Positions 45,896 through 54,513 of a DNA stretch of 64,000 bases are shown here, in pieces (the first letter of the stretch is position 1; every line of letters starts with the position of its first letter). Made by a program: the position numbers and the translations under genes. Under the pieces are notes generated by a model. That model was not told the origin of the DNA, made no database searches, and was given only the letters and a program-made list of their open reading frames with translations. The DNA lies in contig NZ_VOLT01000001.1 of NCBI RefSeq assembly GCF_007954275.1, forward strand, positions 372,001-436,000, given 5' to 3'. Source of the DNA: Colwellia demingiae. GTDB lineage: Bacteria; Pseudomonadota; Gammaproteobacteria; Enterobacterales; Alteromonadaceae.

Positions 45896-47080
45896 ATGAA
45901 AAAATATTCAATCATTGCCTTACTTGCCTGGGTGTTCCCCACTATGACTATTGCACACGAAACGACATTAAAAATTGCGACCTTCAATGTTAGTATGGAG
46001 GCGTTAAACTACGTTGCCCATAAACGTGGTGAGCCAGTCCATGTTTCAACTAAAACACTTGCTGATGCGTTAGCGAGTGATCATCAACAAATAAAGAATA
46101 TTGCCGAAATAATACAAAGAATTAATCCTGATATTATTCTGCTCAATGAATTTGATTACCTAAACGATAACAATCAAGCCTTAAAAGGTTTTATTAATAA
46201 CTACTTAAATAAAAGTCAGCATGGCCAAAAGGCCATTGATTTCCCTTATTTTTATCAAGCTCCAGTGAACACTGGTGTAAATTCGGGTTTAGATTTAGAT
46301 GGTAACGGTGTAAAGGGCAAGTTGCCTGGAGATGGTTATGGTTATGGTCATTTTCCTGGCCATTTTGGTATGGCACTGTTATCAAAGTACCCAATAGACT
46401 TTGATAATATTCGAAGCTTTCAACACTTTAAATGGCATGATATGCCTAATGCGCTCATGCCAATTGATCCCGTAACCAACACACCCTGGTATAGTCAAGC
46501 CACATGGCAAGCATTGAGATTATCATCAAAATCTCATTGGGATGTACCTGTTATGGTCAATGGTAAAACTATTCACATGCTTGCAAACCACCCTACTCCC
46601 CCTGTATTTGATGGTCCAGAAGATAGAAATGGCAAACGAAATCATGATGAAATACGTTTTTGGCATGATTATATTACCCCTGCGTTAGCTGGCTATATTT
46701 ATGATGATAATGGACAAAAAGGCGGAATTAAAACCGATCAAACTTTTGTTATGTTGGGTGATTTCAATGCAACTACTGTTGATGGTAATGCTATTAAAGC
46801 CGGAATTTCTTCATTACTAAACAATACTAAAATTCAAGATGCTATGCCTCACAGTCAAGCTGGCAAATTACATAAACCTGATAATATTAATGCTAAATAC
46901 CATACTTCGAATTGGGGTATGAGAGTCGATTATGTCTTGCCCTCAGTTAGCGGATTAGATATTAACAATTCTGGTATCTTTTGGCCTACAGAAACCGACG
47001 AAAACTACCGGTTAATAAAAGATAGAAAAGCTTCATCAGATCACCGTTTGGTCTGGCTTGAACTAACTACAAAGAATTGA
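45896..47080 (+). CDS. Exported endonuclease/exonuclease/phosphatase-family protein
   Basis: Protein of 394 residues with a signal peptide ending near TIAH. EEP motifs: IATFNVSMEA, ILLNEFDYL with the metal Glu, a central NHPTPP with His, VMLGDFNATTVDG and ASSDHRLVWLEL at the end. It carries a long insertion rich in Gly/Asp (DLDGNGVKGKLPGDGYGYGHFPGHFG) that resembles a cation-binding loop. The gene is 27 bp after the RutR-like gene and 54 bp before the alkaline phosphatase, so the three are probably one transcript. Nuclease or phosphodiesterase function is inferred from fold and company. Confidence 0.8.
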   Translation: MKKYSIIALLAWVFPTMTIAHETTLKIATFNVSMEALNYVAHKRGEPVHVSTKTLADALASDHQQIKNIAEIIQRINPDIILLNEFDYLNDNNQALKGFINNYLNKSQHGQKAIDFPYFYQAPVNTGVNSGLDLDGNGVKGKLPGDGYGYGHFPGHFGMALLSKYPIDFDNIRSFQHFKWHDMPNALMPIDPVTNTPWYSQATWQALRLSSKSHWDVPVMVNGKTIHMLANHPTPPVFDGPEDRNGKRNHDEIRFWHDYITPALAGYIYDDNGQKGGIKTDQTFVMLGDFNATTVDGNAIKAGISSLLNNTKIQDAMPHSQAGKLHKPDNINAKYHTSNWGMRVDYVLPSVSGLDINNSGIFWPTETDENYRLIKDRKASSDHRLVWLELTTKN

Positions 47081-47134
47081 TCGGACTATATTTCACTATT
47101 AACCATTAAGAATTAACCACAAAGAACCAATACA

Positions 47135-48574
47135 ATGAAAAAACTACTTTCCGCCGCTTTTGTCACTCTCGCATTGAGTGCTTGTACTACCACTGAACAT
47201 TCTAGTGATGTTTCATCTGATAACTCAGTAGCTTCAAATTCATCTAACAGCCCTAAAAATATCATCATGATCGTTGGCGATGGTATGGGACCAGCTTATA
47301 CCACGGCTTATCGTTATTTTAATGATGACCCGACAACAGTTGAAATTGAACAAAGTGTATTTGATAAACATTATGTCGGTTCAAGTAGTACCTACCCAGC
47401 AAAAGTATCTGGATACATCACAGACTCTGCTGCTGCTGCAACAGCGCTGGCTACAGGTGTAAAAACTTATAATGATGCAATATCTGTTGATACGAATAAA
47501 AATCCGCTTTTGACTGTTTTAGAATGGGCCAAACAGCAAGGTAAAAAAACAGGTGTCGTGGTTACTTCTCAGATAAATCATGCAACCCCTGCCTCTTATC
47601 TTTCTCATAATGAAAACAGGAATAACTATAATGCGATTGCTGATAGTTATATCGATGATGGCATAAAAGCCGATGTTTATTTTGGTGGTGGCTGGAAATA
47701 CTTTATCCGAGAAGACCGAAATTTAGTCAACGAATTTAAAGCAGCGGGTTTTCAATATATAGATGATTATAAACAATTATCCACACTAGAGTTAAATAAA
47801 CCGGTACTCGGTCTTTTTGGCGATAGCGGTTTACCTTGGGCCCTAGACGATAAAGAAACGCATCGTTTGTCGTTAATGACAAAGGCGGCCACAAAACAGC
47901 TTGAAAATCCCAACGGTTATTTTATGCTAGTTGAAGCCAGTCAAATTGATTGGGGTGGCCATGGACGAGATATTGGCGCGGCAATGGCAGAAATGGATGA
48001 CCTTGCACAAACAATATCTTTTCTAGAAGAGTATGTTGCTAAAAACCCAGATACCTTAGTTGTCCTTACGGCAGACCACAGTACTGGTGGCCTCAGTATT
48101 GGAAGAAAAACAGCTAAATCTAACAAAGACATACACAGTAAATATTTATGGCAACCTGAGATACTAAGAACACTAACACTTTCTCCTGAACAGTTTGCCA
48201 AAAACTTTTCTAACAACAACCTTACTCTGCAACAAGTTAACGAGACATTAAATTTTGAGATATCTTCTGATGATATGTCTTTGTTATTAGAGTCTAAAAA
48301 AGAAGGTATTAAAATATTGGAAAGTTACCAACAGTTATCAAAAGAACAAAGACAAACAAAATGGGCGCCTAAAGTTGAAGGAGCGATTTTGATAGCAATT
48401 AAAAAAATTATAGACATAAAGACAAACACTGGCTGGGGTTCAATTAGTCATTCAGGTACACATACCGCAGTAGATGTACCTGTATATGCCTTTGGTAAGG
48501 GTAGTGAACAATTTATGGGGCAAATAGATAATACCGATATTGCCAAAAAGATATTTACTTTACTAGGTAAGTAG
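47135..48574 (+). CDS. Lipoprotein alkaline phosphatase
   Basis: PhoA-superfamily enzyme of 479 residues. The N-terminus is a signal with lipobox LSAC, followed by a Ser-rich linker, so it is membrane-anchored. IIMIVGDGMGPAYT supplies a metal Asp, GYITDSAAAATALATG the nucleophile Ser98, ASQIDWGGHGRD, TADHSTGGL and SHSGTHTAVDVPVYAFG the other zinc ligands. It removes phosphate from mono-esters such as nucleotides, yielding nucleosides that the rest of the island can use. No PhoB box was recognised before the operon. Last gene of regulator-EEP-phosphatase. Confidence 0.9.
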   Translation: MKKLLSAAFVTLALSACTTTEHSSDVSSDNSVASNSSNSPKNIIMIVGDGMGPAYTTAYRYFNDDPTTVEIEQSVFDKHYVGSSSTYPAKVSGYITDSAAAATALATGVKTYNDAISVDTNKNPLLTVLEWAKQQGKKTGVVVTSQINHATPASYLSHNENRNNYNAIADSYIDDGIKADVYFGGGWKYFIREDRNLVNEFKAAGFQYIDDYKQLSTLELNKPVLGLFGDSGLPWALDDKETHRLSLMTKAATKQLENPNGYFMLVEASQIDWGGHGRDIGAAMAEMDDLAQTISFLEEYVAKNPDTLVVLTADHSTGGLSIGRKTAKSNKDIHSKYLWQPEILRTLTLSPEQFAKNFSNNNLTLQQVNETLNFEISSDDMSLLLESKKEGIKILESYQQLSKEQRQTKWAPKVEGAILIAIKKIIDIKTNTGWGSISHSGTHTAVDVPVYAFGKGSEQFMGQIDNTDIAKKIFTLLGK

Positions 48575-48588
48575 TAGGTAAAAAATAG

Positions 48589-48625
48589 TAATAAAAAAGC
48601 CGACAAGTGGCCACACGAGTCGGCT
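48589..48625 (-). terminator. Terminator of the RND operon (repeated element)
   Basis: GCCGAC / GTCGGC stem with an imperfect inner stem. On the minus strand six T residues follow. It shares 22 identical bases with the terminator at 26328-26349, so it is a dispersed terminator element. The + strand lacks a T-run. Confidence 0.75.
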
Positions 48626-48719
48626 GAGCTCACAATAGAGAGCAAAACTAGTTAATACTTTTATATTTTATAACCATTGTCTCTCTGCTAATTTTACTGT
48701 TATCCCAAGGTTAATTTGT

Positions 48720-49892
48720 TTATAAATTAACCTTGGCAATTACCTCTTCCTTTTGATCATTCATGAATCTAACTTTCTCGCCACTTTGTAAGCGCTCTCC
48801 GCCACGAACGACCACACTATCATTTACCGATAAAGCGCCCGTTACTGAAACCCAATTCTTTACACCTTGACCCACAAGCACAGCAACCTTTTGTGCTTGT
48901 TGGTCGGCATCGATAGTTAACACGTAAGTTTCATTTTCTCGCAACATCAAGGCATCACGCGGTACTAAAATGGCTTCTATAGGCGCTTGTTTAGGTAAAG
49001 AGACAGTCACAGCGGTACCCGCTAACATCGCTATGCCATCAGCAGCCAGCCTAACATCAAAAGTACGTGAAGCTTGATCGCCCGCTTGGCTCCATGTACG
49101 TACAGGTAGTTCAAGCAAGGTTTTATTCCATTTGACCATCACTTTACTGCCTCGTTGTAAAAATGGTGCGATTGAAATTGGCGCAGCAATTTTAATATCA
49201 AGATTCTTAGTATCAATGAGTTGCACTAATGAGCGGCCAACAGAGATCAGTTCACCAACATGGGCAAAACGTTGGCTAATATTTCCTGTAAACGGTGCTC
49301 TAATCGTGGTTTTCTCTAAAGAAAGTAAGGTTTGCTCAACGGAGATATTCAGCGCAGCAACTTCGTTAATCGCAATGGTTAAATCTTTATTAACCCGTTC
49401 AAATTCACTTAACGCTGAATTGTTTTTTTCGCGTAACTTTAGAAAACGTGCTTTTTGTCCAGTGAGATAATCCACATCGGCTTGATGTTGTTTCACTTCC
49501 GCTCTTTGACCGGCTAATTGCAACTTCAAATGGCGATCATCAATTTGAGCTAATAATTGCCCTTTTTTAACTTGACTACCAACATCTTCAATCCACAACA
49601 ACTGCCCCGTTTGCTCAGCAGATATTGGTGCATTTTTACGGCTGATAACATTGGCAGGCAACCAAATACTTGGTTTTACCTGTTCTTTTTTAACCGATTC
49701 GACACTGACTAAGTGCGCTGGCTTCTCTGGCGTTTCCGCCGCATTGGCTTTTTGGCAAAAATTAAGTAAACCAATGACTGAGATAAACGTAAAAGTTATG
49801 AGTGCTGAACTATACAAATTAACTGTACTCGACTTATTTATTGAAAGTGCCATTTTGGGTGGTACAACATTGGTTAGCATTAAATTATTCAT
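48720..49892 (-). CDS. RND efflux periplasmic adaptor
   Basis: Membrane-fusion protein of about 390 residues (HlyD/AcrA family). A signal/anchor helix (approximately 22-50) precedes the first lipoyl half (AEQTGQLLWIEDVGSQVKKGQLLAQID), a coiled-coil hairpin, the second lipoyl half (TTIRAPFTGNISQRFAHVGELISVG) and beta-barrel domains. It joins the RND pump downstream in the membrane to an outer-membrane channel. The ATG at 49892 is chosen for AAGGA 8 bp upstream; the alternative at 49922 overlaps the permease stop but has no such site. No outer-membrane factor is encoded here, so a distant TolC-type channel is implied. Confidence 0.88.
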   Translation of the reverse strand: MNNLMLTNVVPPKMALSINKSSTVNLYSSALITFTFISVIGLLNFCQKANAAETPEKPAHLVSVESVKKEQVKPSIWLPANVISRKNAPISAEQTGQLLWIEDVGSQVKKGQLLAQIDDRHLKLQLAGQRAEVKQHQADVDYLTGQKARFLKLREKNNSALSEFERVNKDLTIAINEVAALNISVEQTLLSLEKTTIRAPFTGNISQRFAHVGELISVGRSLVQLIDTKNLDIKIAAPISIAPFLQRGSKVMVKWNKTLLELPVRTWSQAGDQASRTFDVRLAADGIAMLAGTAVTVSLPKQAPIEAILVPRDALMLRENETYVLTIDADQQAQKVAVLVGQGVKNWVSVTGALSVNDSVVVRGGERLQSGEKVRFMNDQKEEVIAKVNL

Positions 49893-49921
49893 GATGTGTT
49901 CCTTAATCTCTTGAGTTGTCA

Positions 49922-52900
49922 TTACGCTTTAACTCGAGCGTTTGGTATTTGTTGTACTTCACTTTTATTACTGAGGTTTTTACTTCGACTTAAGAAAAAG
50001 TCGTGCTTAGAGAGCCTTAATAAACATGGCAGTAACACTATGGTAAATATTGTACTAAATGCTAAACCACCGACGATTACCGCTGCTAAACCGCGATATA
50101 TAACACTACCAGCGCCAGGCATAAGTAACAGTGGTAACATGCCAAAAAAACTAGTCGCCGTACTCATAAAAATTGGTCGTAAACGTAAGGTTAACGCTTG
50201 CTCAATAGCTTGTGTGCGTTCAAGACCATCTTGTTGGCCTAAACGCGTTTGATGTACTAATAAAATAGCGTTATTAACCACTAACCCCAGTAAAATGATA
50301 AATCCAATCATGGTCAGTAAATCAAGTGGTTGAAAAACAGTGAGATTAAGAAGTTGCAGCGCTAAAATACCACCAACTGTGGCTAAAGGAATGGTAATAA
50401 CGACCAGTAAACTATCCTTAATTGACTTGAATAAGGCAGCCATTAATAGAAACAGAATAACTAAAGCGAAAGCAAAATTTTCTGCCATAACACTAATCGC
50501 TTTATCTAGCTGGTCAGCACTACCTCCATATTGAATATTGCCATCATCTGGCATGATATTGCGCAACTTTGGCTCTACTTGTAACTTTAATGCCGATATT
50601 GTTTCTTCTAACGACCAACCTTTAGGCGGGTTAACATTCAAACTAATGGTACGTTGTCCATCAATACGCGTTAATCGGCTTGGTCCCACAGTACGTTGAA
50701 TATCTACTAAGTTTGATAACGGTGTGACGCTACCATTTCCCGTGACGACAGGCACATCTCCCAAGTTATCGGGATCATCCCAGCCATCGGCACGTAAAAT
50801 CATATTCAAACGTTTACTGCCATTAAAATACTCTCCAACATAAAGACCATCACCCAAGGTTCTCACCACGCGACCTACATCTCGACGGTTCCAGCCTTGC
50901 TCTAAAATATTACGATCGTTCGGACTTAAGTTAATCTCTGGCTCTGACATTGAAAGACCAGGATTGGCGTTAACATTAGCCCCTTCAATCGCTTCTTTTA
51001 TCCAATCCATCCCTTGGCGAGCCACTTCTTGCAGTGCTTTGGTATCTTTAGATTGCAGATGTACCTGTACTTGTCTGCCACCACCAAAACCACCGAATAA
51101 GTTACCTTGTCTTGCAAACGCTCTCGTATCGGGTAGGTCAATTAATATTTCATTCTGAACAATTTCAAGTAGCTCATCAACTCGGTCTTGATCTTTTACC
51201 CTAACCCCTAAACTGCCACCAAAGGGCCCACCAAAAATATAATAGTTTTTCAATGCAGGCTCTTTAGTGCCATCCATATAAGGTTTTAATCGCTCGACAA
51301 TTGGTTGGATAATTTCCTTCTCAATGGTTTTAACATTTGCACCGGGCGGAAATTGCAAGTTAGCATCAATAGCATCACGCTTCACTGGCGGTAAATAATC
51401 AAGTTTTGGTATGGCAATAATAGAGATGACAACCGGTAATATTAAAAGGGTTGCTGCGAGTGACAAGCGCTTAGTTCGACTACTGGTACTGTTCATCACA
51501 AAACGGGTAATTCTCTGCCACAGCTTTTTATTAGGATCGTTCACTTCTTGCTGTTTGAGAAAATATTTTGCTAGAACAGGTAGCAGCACTACCGCAACGA
51601 TAAGTGACACCGACACAGCAATGGCAATAGTTAAGGCTAAATCACCAAAGAGTTGCCCTTCAATATCTTTTAAGAAAAACACCGGTAGGAATATAGCAAC
51701 GGTTGTCGCTGTAGAAGCAAGTAAAGCGCCCCAAACCTGCCCTGCACCTTGCTCAGCGCTGTCATGTTCATCTAAGCCTTTATCACGCATCCGTAAAATA
51801 TTTTCTAATACCACAATAGCGGCATCAAGCACCATGCCTACCGCAAAAGCTAAACCCGCTAATGAGATAACATTGAGCGACCGCCCTGTTATTTCCAAGA
51901 CGATAAAAGTACTTAACAAGCTTACTGGGATAGCAGTAGCAATAATTAACGTAGCGCGAGCTCGACGAATAAAGAACCATAAAACCGATAACGATAAAAC
52001 AATGCCGACAAACAGGTTACTGGTAACAAGATTAATGGCGCGATAAATAAAGACAGACGCATCAAAAGATTGCACCATCACTAATTTTTTATCCGCAAGT
52101 AACTCATTATTAAGTAATGTTACTTCTGTTTTAACGCGATTTAACGTTTCTAATACATTAGCGCCATTGGCTCTGTCTATGCGCATTGAAAATGCAGGAT
52201 TACCATTTTGTACTGCCAGCCCTTGTCTATCGTTGCGGCGCACCTTAACAGTAGCAATATCACTTAAACGAATATTGCGACCACCACGTGACTCAAGCAT
52301 TAATTGTGATAACTCATCAACACTGTATTTACCGCTATATCGCAAGGTATATTGACGTCTGCCAACATCAACAAAACCACCTGAAATGTCATCACTTGCA
52401 GATACTAACGCGATTAATTCTGGAATTTCGATACCATATTCTGCCGCTTTAATAGGATCGTAGCGGATTTGTAGCTCTTCTCTATTTTGCTCCATAAAGG
52501 TTTGCACGCCAGCAACCCCTTCAACCGCTTCAAGGCGTGGCCTAATCACATCATTAGTAAAGTCGATATATTGGTTAATATCTTGAGCATTGCCCGGTAA
52601 TGCTTGTAAAAAGAAATAGGTTAGCGCGGGAGTATTCCCCCCAAAGCCACCTAACATTATTCGTGGCGGTCTTGCATCACGCGGCAAATTGGCCACACGT
52701 GTCATTCGACTTATCACTTCAATTAAGGTTTGCTCCATATTGGTGCCAACACCAAATGACAAATTAATGTAAGCACTGCCTCTATTGGCAAAAGCATTCA
52801 TTGACTCTATACCAGGAATCCCCCGTAACACCTGCTCTTGGGGTTCAATAATTTCTGACTCTATTTCTTTAGGTGATGCCGAGCGCCAAAAAGTTTGTAC

Positions 52901-53038
52901 GGCAATTTGTGGACGTTCAATATCAGGAAAAAGCTGAACGGGTAGTTTAAATAAACTGAGCATGCCGACTAGCAGAGTTAGGGCAACAACTACAGCAACG
53001 GCTGCTGGGCTAGTTAAGGCGCTCTTGGTGAGTTTCAT
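49922..53038 (-). CDS. RND efflux permease (AcrB/HAE family)
   Basis: Inner-membrane proton-driven exporter of 1038 residues with 12 helices. N-terminus MKLTKSALTSPAAVAVVVALTLLVGMLSLFKLPVQLFPDIERPQI, TM4 LAGLAFAVGMVLDAAIVVLENI with the proton-relay Asp pair and the second large loop. Membrane helices TM10-12 are intact to the end. Substrates cannot be told. It precedes its adaptor gene in the transcription direction; the stop codon TAA overlaps the alternative adaptor start. Confidence 0.9.
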   Translation of the reverse strand: MKLTKSALTSPAAVAVVVALTLLVGMLSLFKLPVQLFPDIERPQIAVQTFWRSASPKEIESEIIEPQEQVLRGIPGIESMNAFANRGSAYINLSFGVGTNMEQTLIEVISRMTRVANLPRDARPPRIMLGGFGGNTPALTYFFLQALPGNAQDINQYIDFTNDVIRPRLEAVEGVAGVQTFMEQNREELQIRYDPIKAAEYGIEIPELIALVSASDDISGGFVDVGRRQYTLRYSGKYSVDELSQLMLESRGGRNIRLSDIATVKVRRNDRQGLAVQNGNPAFSMRIDRANGANVLETLNRVKTEVTLLNNELLADKKLVMVQSFDASVFIYRAINLVTSNLFVGIVLSLSVLWFFIRRARATLIIATAIPVSLLSTFIVLEITGRSLNVISLAGLAFAVGMVLDAAIVVLENILRMRDKGLDEHDSAEQGAGQVWGALLASTATTVAIFLPVFFLKDIEGQLFGDLALTIAIAVSVSLIVAVVLLPVLAKYFLKQQEVNDPNKKLWQRITRFVMNSTSSRTKRLSLAATLLILPVVISIIAIPKLDYLPPVKRDAIDANLQFPPGANVKTIEKEIIQPIVERLKPYMDGTKEPALKNYYIFGGPFGGSLGVRVKDQDRVDELLEIVQNEILIDLPDTRAFARQGNLFGGFGGGRQVQVHLQSKDTKALQEVARQGMDWIKEAIEGANVNANPGLSMSEPEINLSPNDRNILEQGWNRRDVGRVVRTLGDGLYVGEYFNGSKRLNMILRADGWDDPDNLGDVPVVTGNGSVTPLSNLVDIQRTVGPSRLTRIDGQRTISLNVNPPKGWSLEETISALKLQVEPKLRNIMPDDGNIQYGGSADQLDKAISVMAENFAFALVILFLLMAALFKSIKDSLLVVITIPLATVGGILALQLLNLTVFQPLDLLTMIGFIILLGLVVNNAILLVHQTRLGQQDGLERTQAIEQALTLRLRPIFMSTATSFFGMLPLLLMPGAGSVIYRGLAAVIVGGLAFSTIFTIVLLPCLLRLSKHDFFLSRSKNLSNKSEVQQIPNARVKA

Positions 53039-53297
53039 TGCGATACCAACGTTGGGTTACATTATTTAACAATCAAGATACAAGCCCTCAGTAATAAAGA
53101 AAGTGCGGTTGCGGTTAATCGAGATAAATACACGACCAATGACCAAAGCGAAATGCTTTGAAATTACCTGACATAATTAGACATATTTAGGGAGAGTGTT
53201 GAGATAAGTAAGTAAAATGTTAATAGATTGTTGACTTACTGGGTCGCTCTTGTGAACTTACAATGTTGAAGCGCTATTGATTTGTAACACAATAAGC

Positions 53298-53303
53298 TAT
53301 AAT
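53298..53303 (+). promoter_or_regulatory. -10 element of pldA
   Basis: TATAAT at 53298-53303, with a poor -35 (TATTGA at 53275-53280, spacer 17). It places the transcript start after the TTG codon at 53277, so the start codon must be the ATG at 53337. Confidence 0.5.
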
Positions 53304-53336
53304 CGTCGCCAATTTCAGCTTAAACAATCGACTATT

Positions 53337-54401
53337 ATGAGATCAGTATTTTTAATTGGGTTTTGCCTACTTTTATTGTCACTTTCATTGAGCACACGAG
53401 CTTTTACACCAGAAAGTGATAACGACAAAACCGTCGCTAAATCACAAGAAACAGCTTTTGAGCGCTGTTTATTTAAGACGATTAAAAGTGCTGATAAAAA
53501 TGCCACCCTTGCGGAAATAGAAACACAATGCGAACAGCAGATAGCCCGTAGTATTCTCAAAGATGGCAGCGACCAAGAGATTGAATTAGGTGCCCTGTCC
53601 CACAGAATAATTAAAGAAAGAAGAACCGCAGCCGATCCTTATGTGCTTTCGCCTCATAAAATGAATTATATCTTACCTTTTTCCATTGTTGATGATATTA
53701 ACCGTGAAGCCTATCAAGAATTTTCAACATGGGCTGATGATTTAAAAGATGTTGAAGCCAAGTTTCAAATAAGCCTTAAAATCCCCCTTCTGACTGGGCA
53801 TTGGTTGAATGAGGGTGACCAATTGTTTTTTGGTTTCACCTTGAAATCATGGTGGCAAATCTACGCAGATGAAATTTCAAAACCTTTTCGAGAAACCAAC
53901 TACCAGCCTGAATTTTTCTATGTTACGCCGTTTAATTACCACCCGTGGGGAGGGAATTCGGCATTAGTAACTGGCTTCGAACATCAATCAAATGGCCGTT
54001 CACAGTTACTCTCTAGAGGTTGGAATCGTGTTTATATTAATTATCTCTATGAAAAACGTAACTTCGCCCTATCTTTTCGTCCTTGGTATCGTATTCCTGA
54101 AGGTGAGAAGTCTTCTCCTTCAGATGGTCAAGGGGATGACAATCCCGATATTTTAGATTATATGGGTCACTTTGAATTAGGTATGGTGTACAAGCATAGT
54201 AAGAATTTTGAGTTCTCTTTCAAGGGCCGTGAAAATTTCGCTACGCACAATGGCTTTGTTGAAGTTGGCGCTACCTTTCCATTGTGGGGAAAATTAAAAG
54301 GCTACGCCCAATTTAGTAGTGGTTATGGCGAGAGTTTAATTGACTACAACATTAATCAAAAGCGCTTTGGTATTGGTATTGCGCTAACGAATCTTCTTTA
54401 A
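53337..54401 (+). CDS. pldA: Outer-membrane phospholipase A
   Basis: Beta-barrel phospholipase of about 354 residues. Signal peptide (MRSVFLIGFCLLLLSLSLSTRA) then a mature barrel. The active site is FEHQSNGRS with the His and Ser, and SRGWNRVYINY supplies the Asn. The N-terminal extension before the barrel (to about residue 110) is longer than in E. coli PldA. It hydrolyses phospholipids that reach the outer leaflet and helps keep outer-membrane asymmetry. It lies between two RND clusters and is transcribed opposite to them. Confidence 0.9.
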   Translation: MRSVFLIGFCLLLLSLSLSTRAFTPESDNDKTVAKSQETAFERCLFKTIKSADKNATLAEIETQCEQQIARSILKDGSDQEIELGALSHRIIKERRTAADPYVLSPHKMNYILPFSIVDDINREAYQEFSTWADDLKDVEAKFQISLKIPLLTGHWLNEGDQLFFGFTLKSWWQIYADEISKPFRETNYQPEFFYVTPFNYHPWGGNSALVTGFEHQSNGRSQLLSRGWNRVYINYLYEKRNFALSFRPWYRIPEGEKSSPSDGQGDDNPDILDYMGHFELGMVYKHSKNFEFSFKGRENFATHNGFVEVGATFPLWGKLKGYAQFSSGYGESLIDYNINQKRFGIGIALTNLL

Positions 54402-54431
54402 GCTAAACATCATTATATTAGTTAAATAAAG

Positions 54432-54462
54432 AGCAGTAAGCTGTTTTCAAACAGTTACTGCG
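54432..54462. terminator. Hairpin between pldA and the czcA-type gene
   Basis: AGCAGTAA-g-CTGTTT-tc-AAACAG-TTACTGC gives about 13 paired bases with one bulge. There is no clear T-run. It probably separates the convergent transcripts. Confidence 0.5.
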
Positions 54463-54513
54463 CTATTAATTATTACTCTATTAACTATGCCCTTTTAGTT
54501 ATTGCTCATTTAA

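Noticed and set aside
53277-53336. Longer PldA start (TTG at 53277)
   Set aside because: It lies before the likely -10 box, and the ATG at 53337 gives a normal signal peptide.
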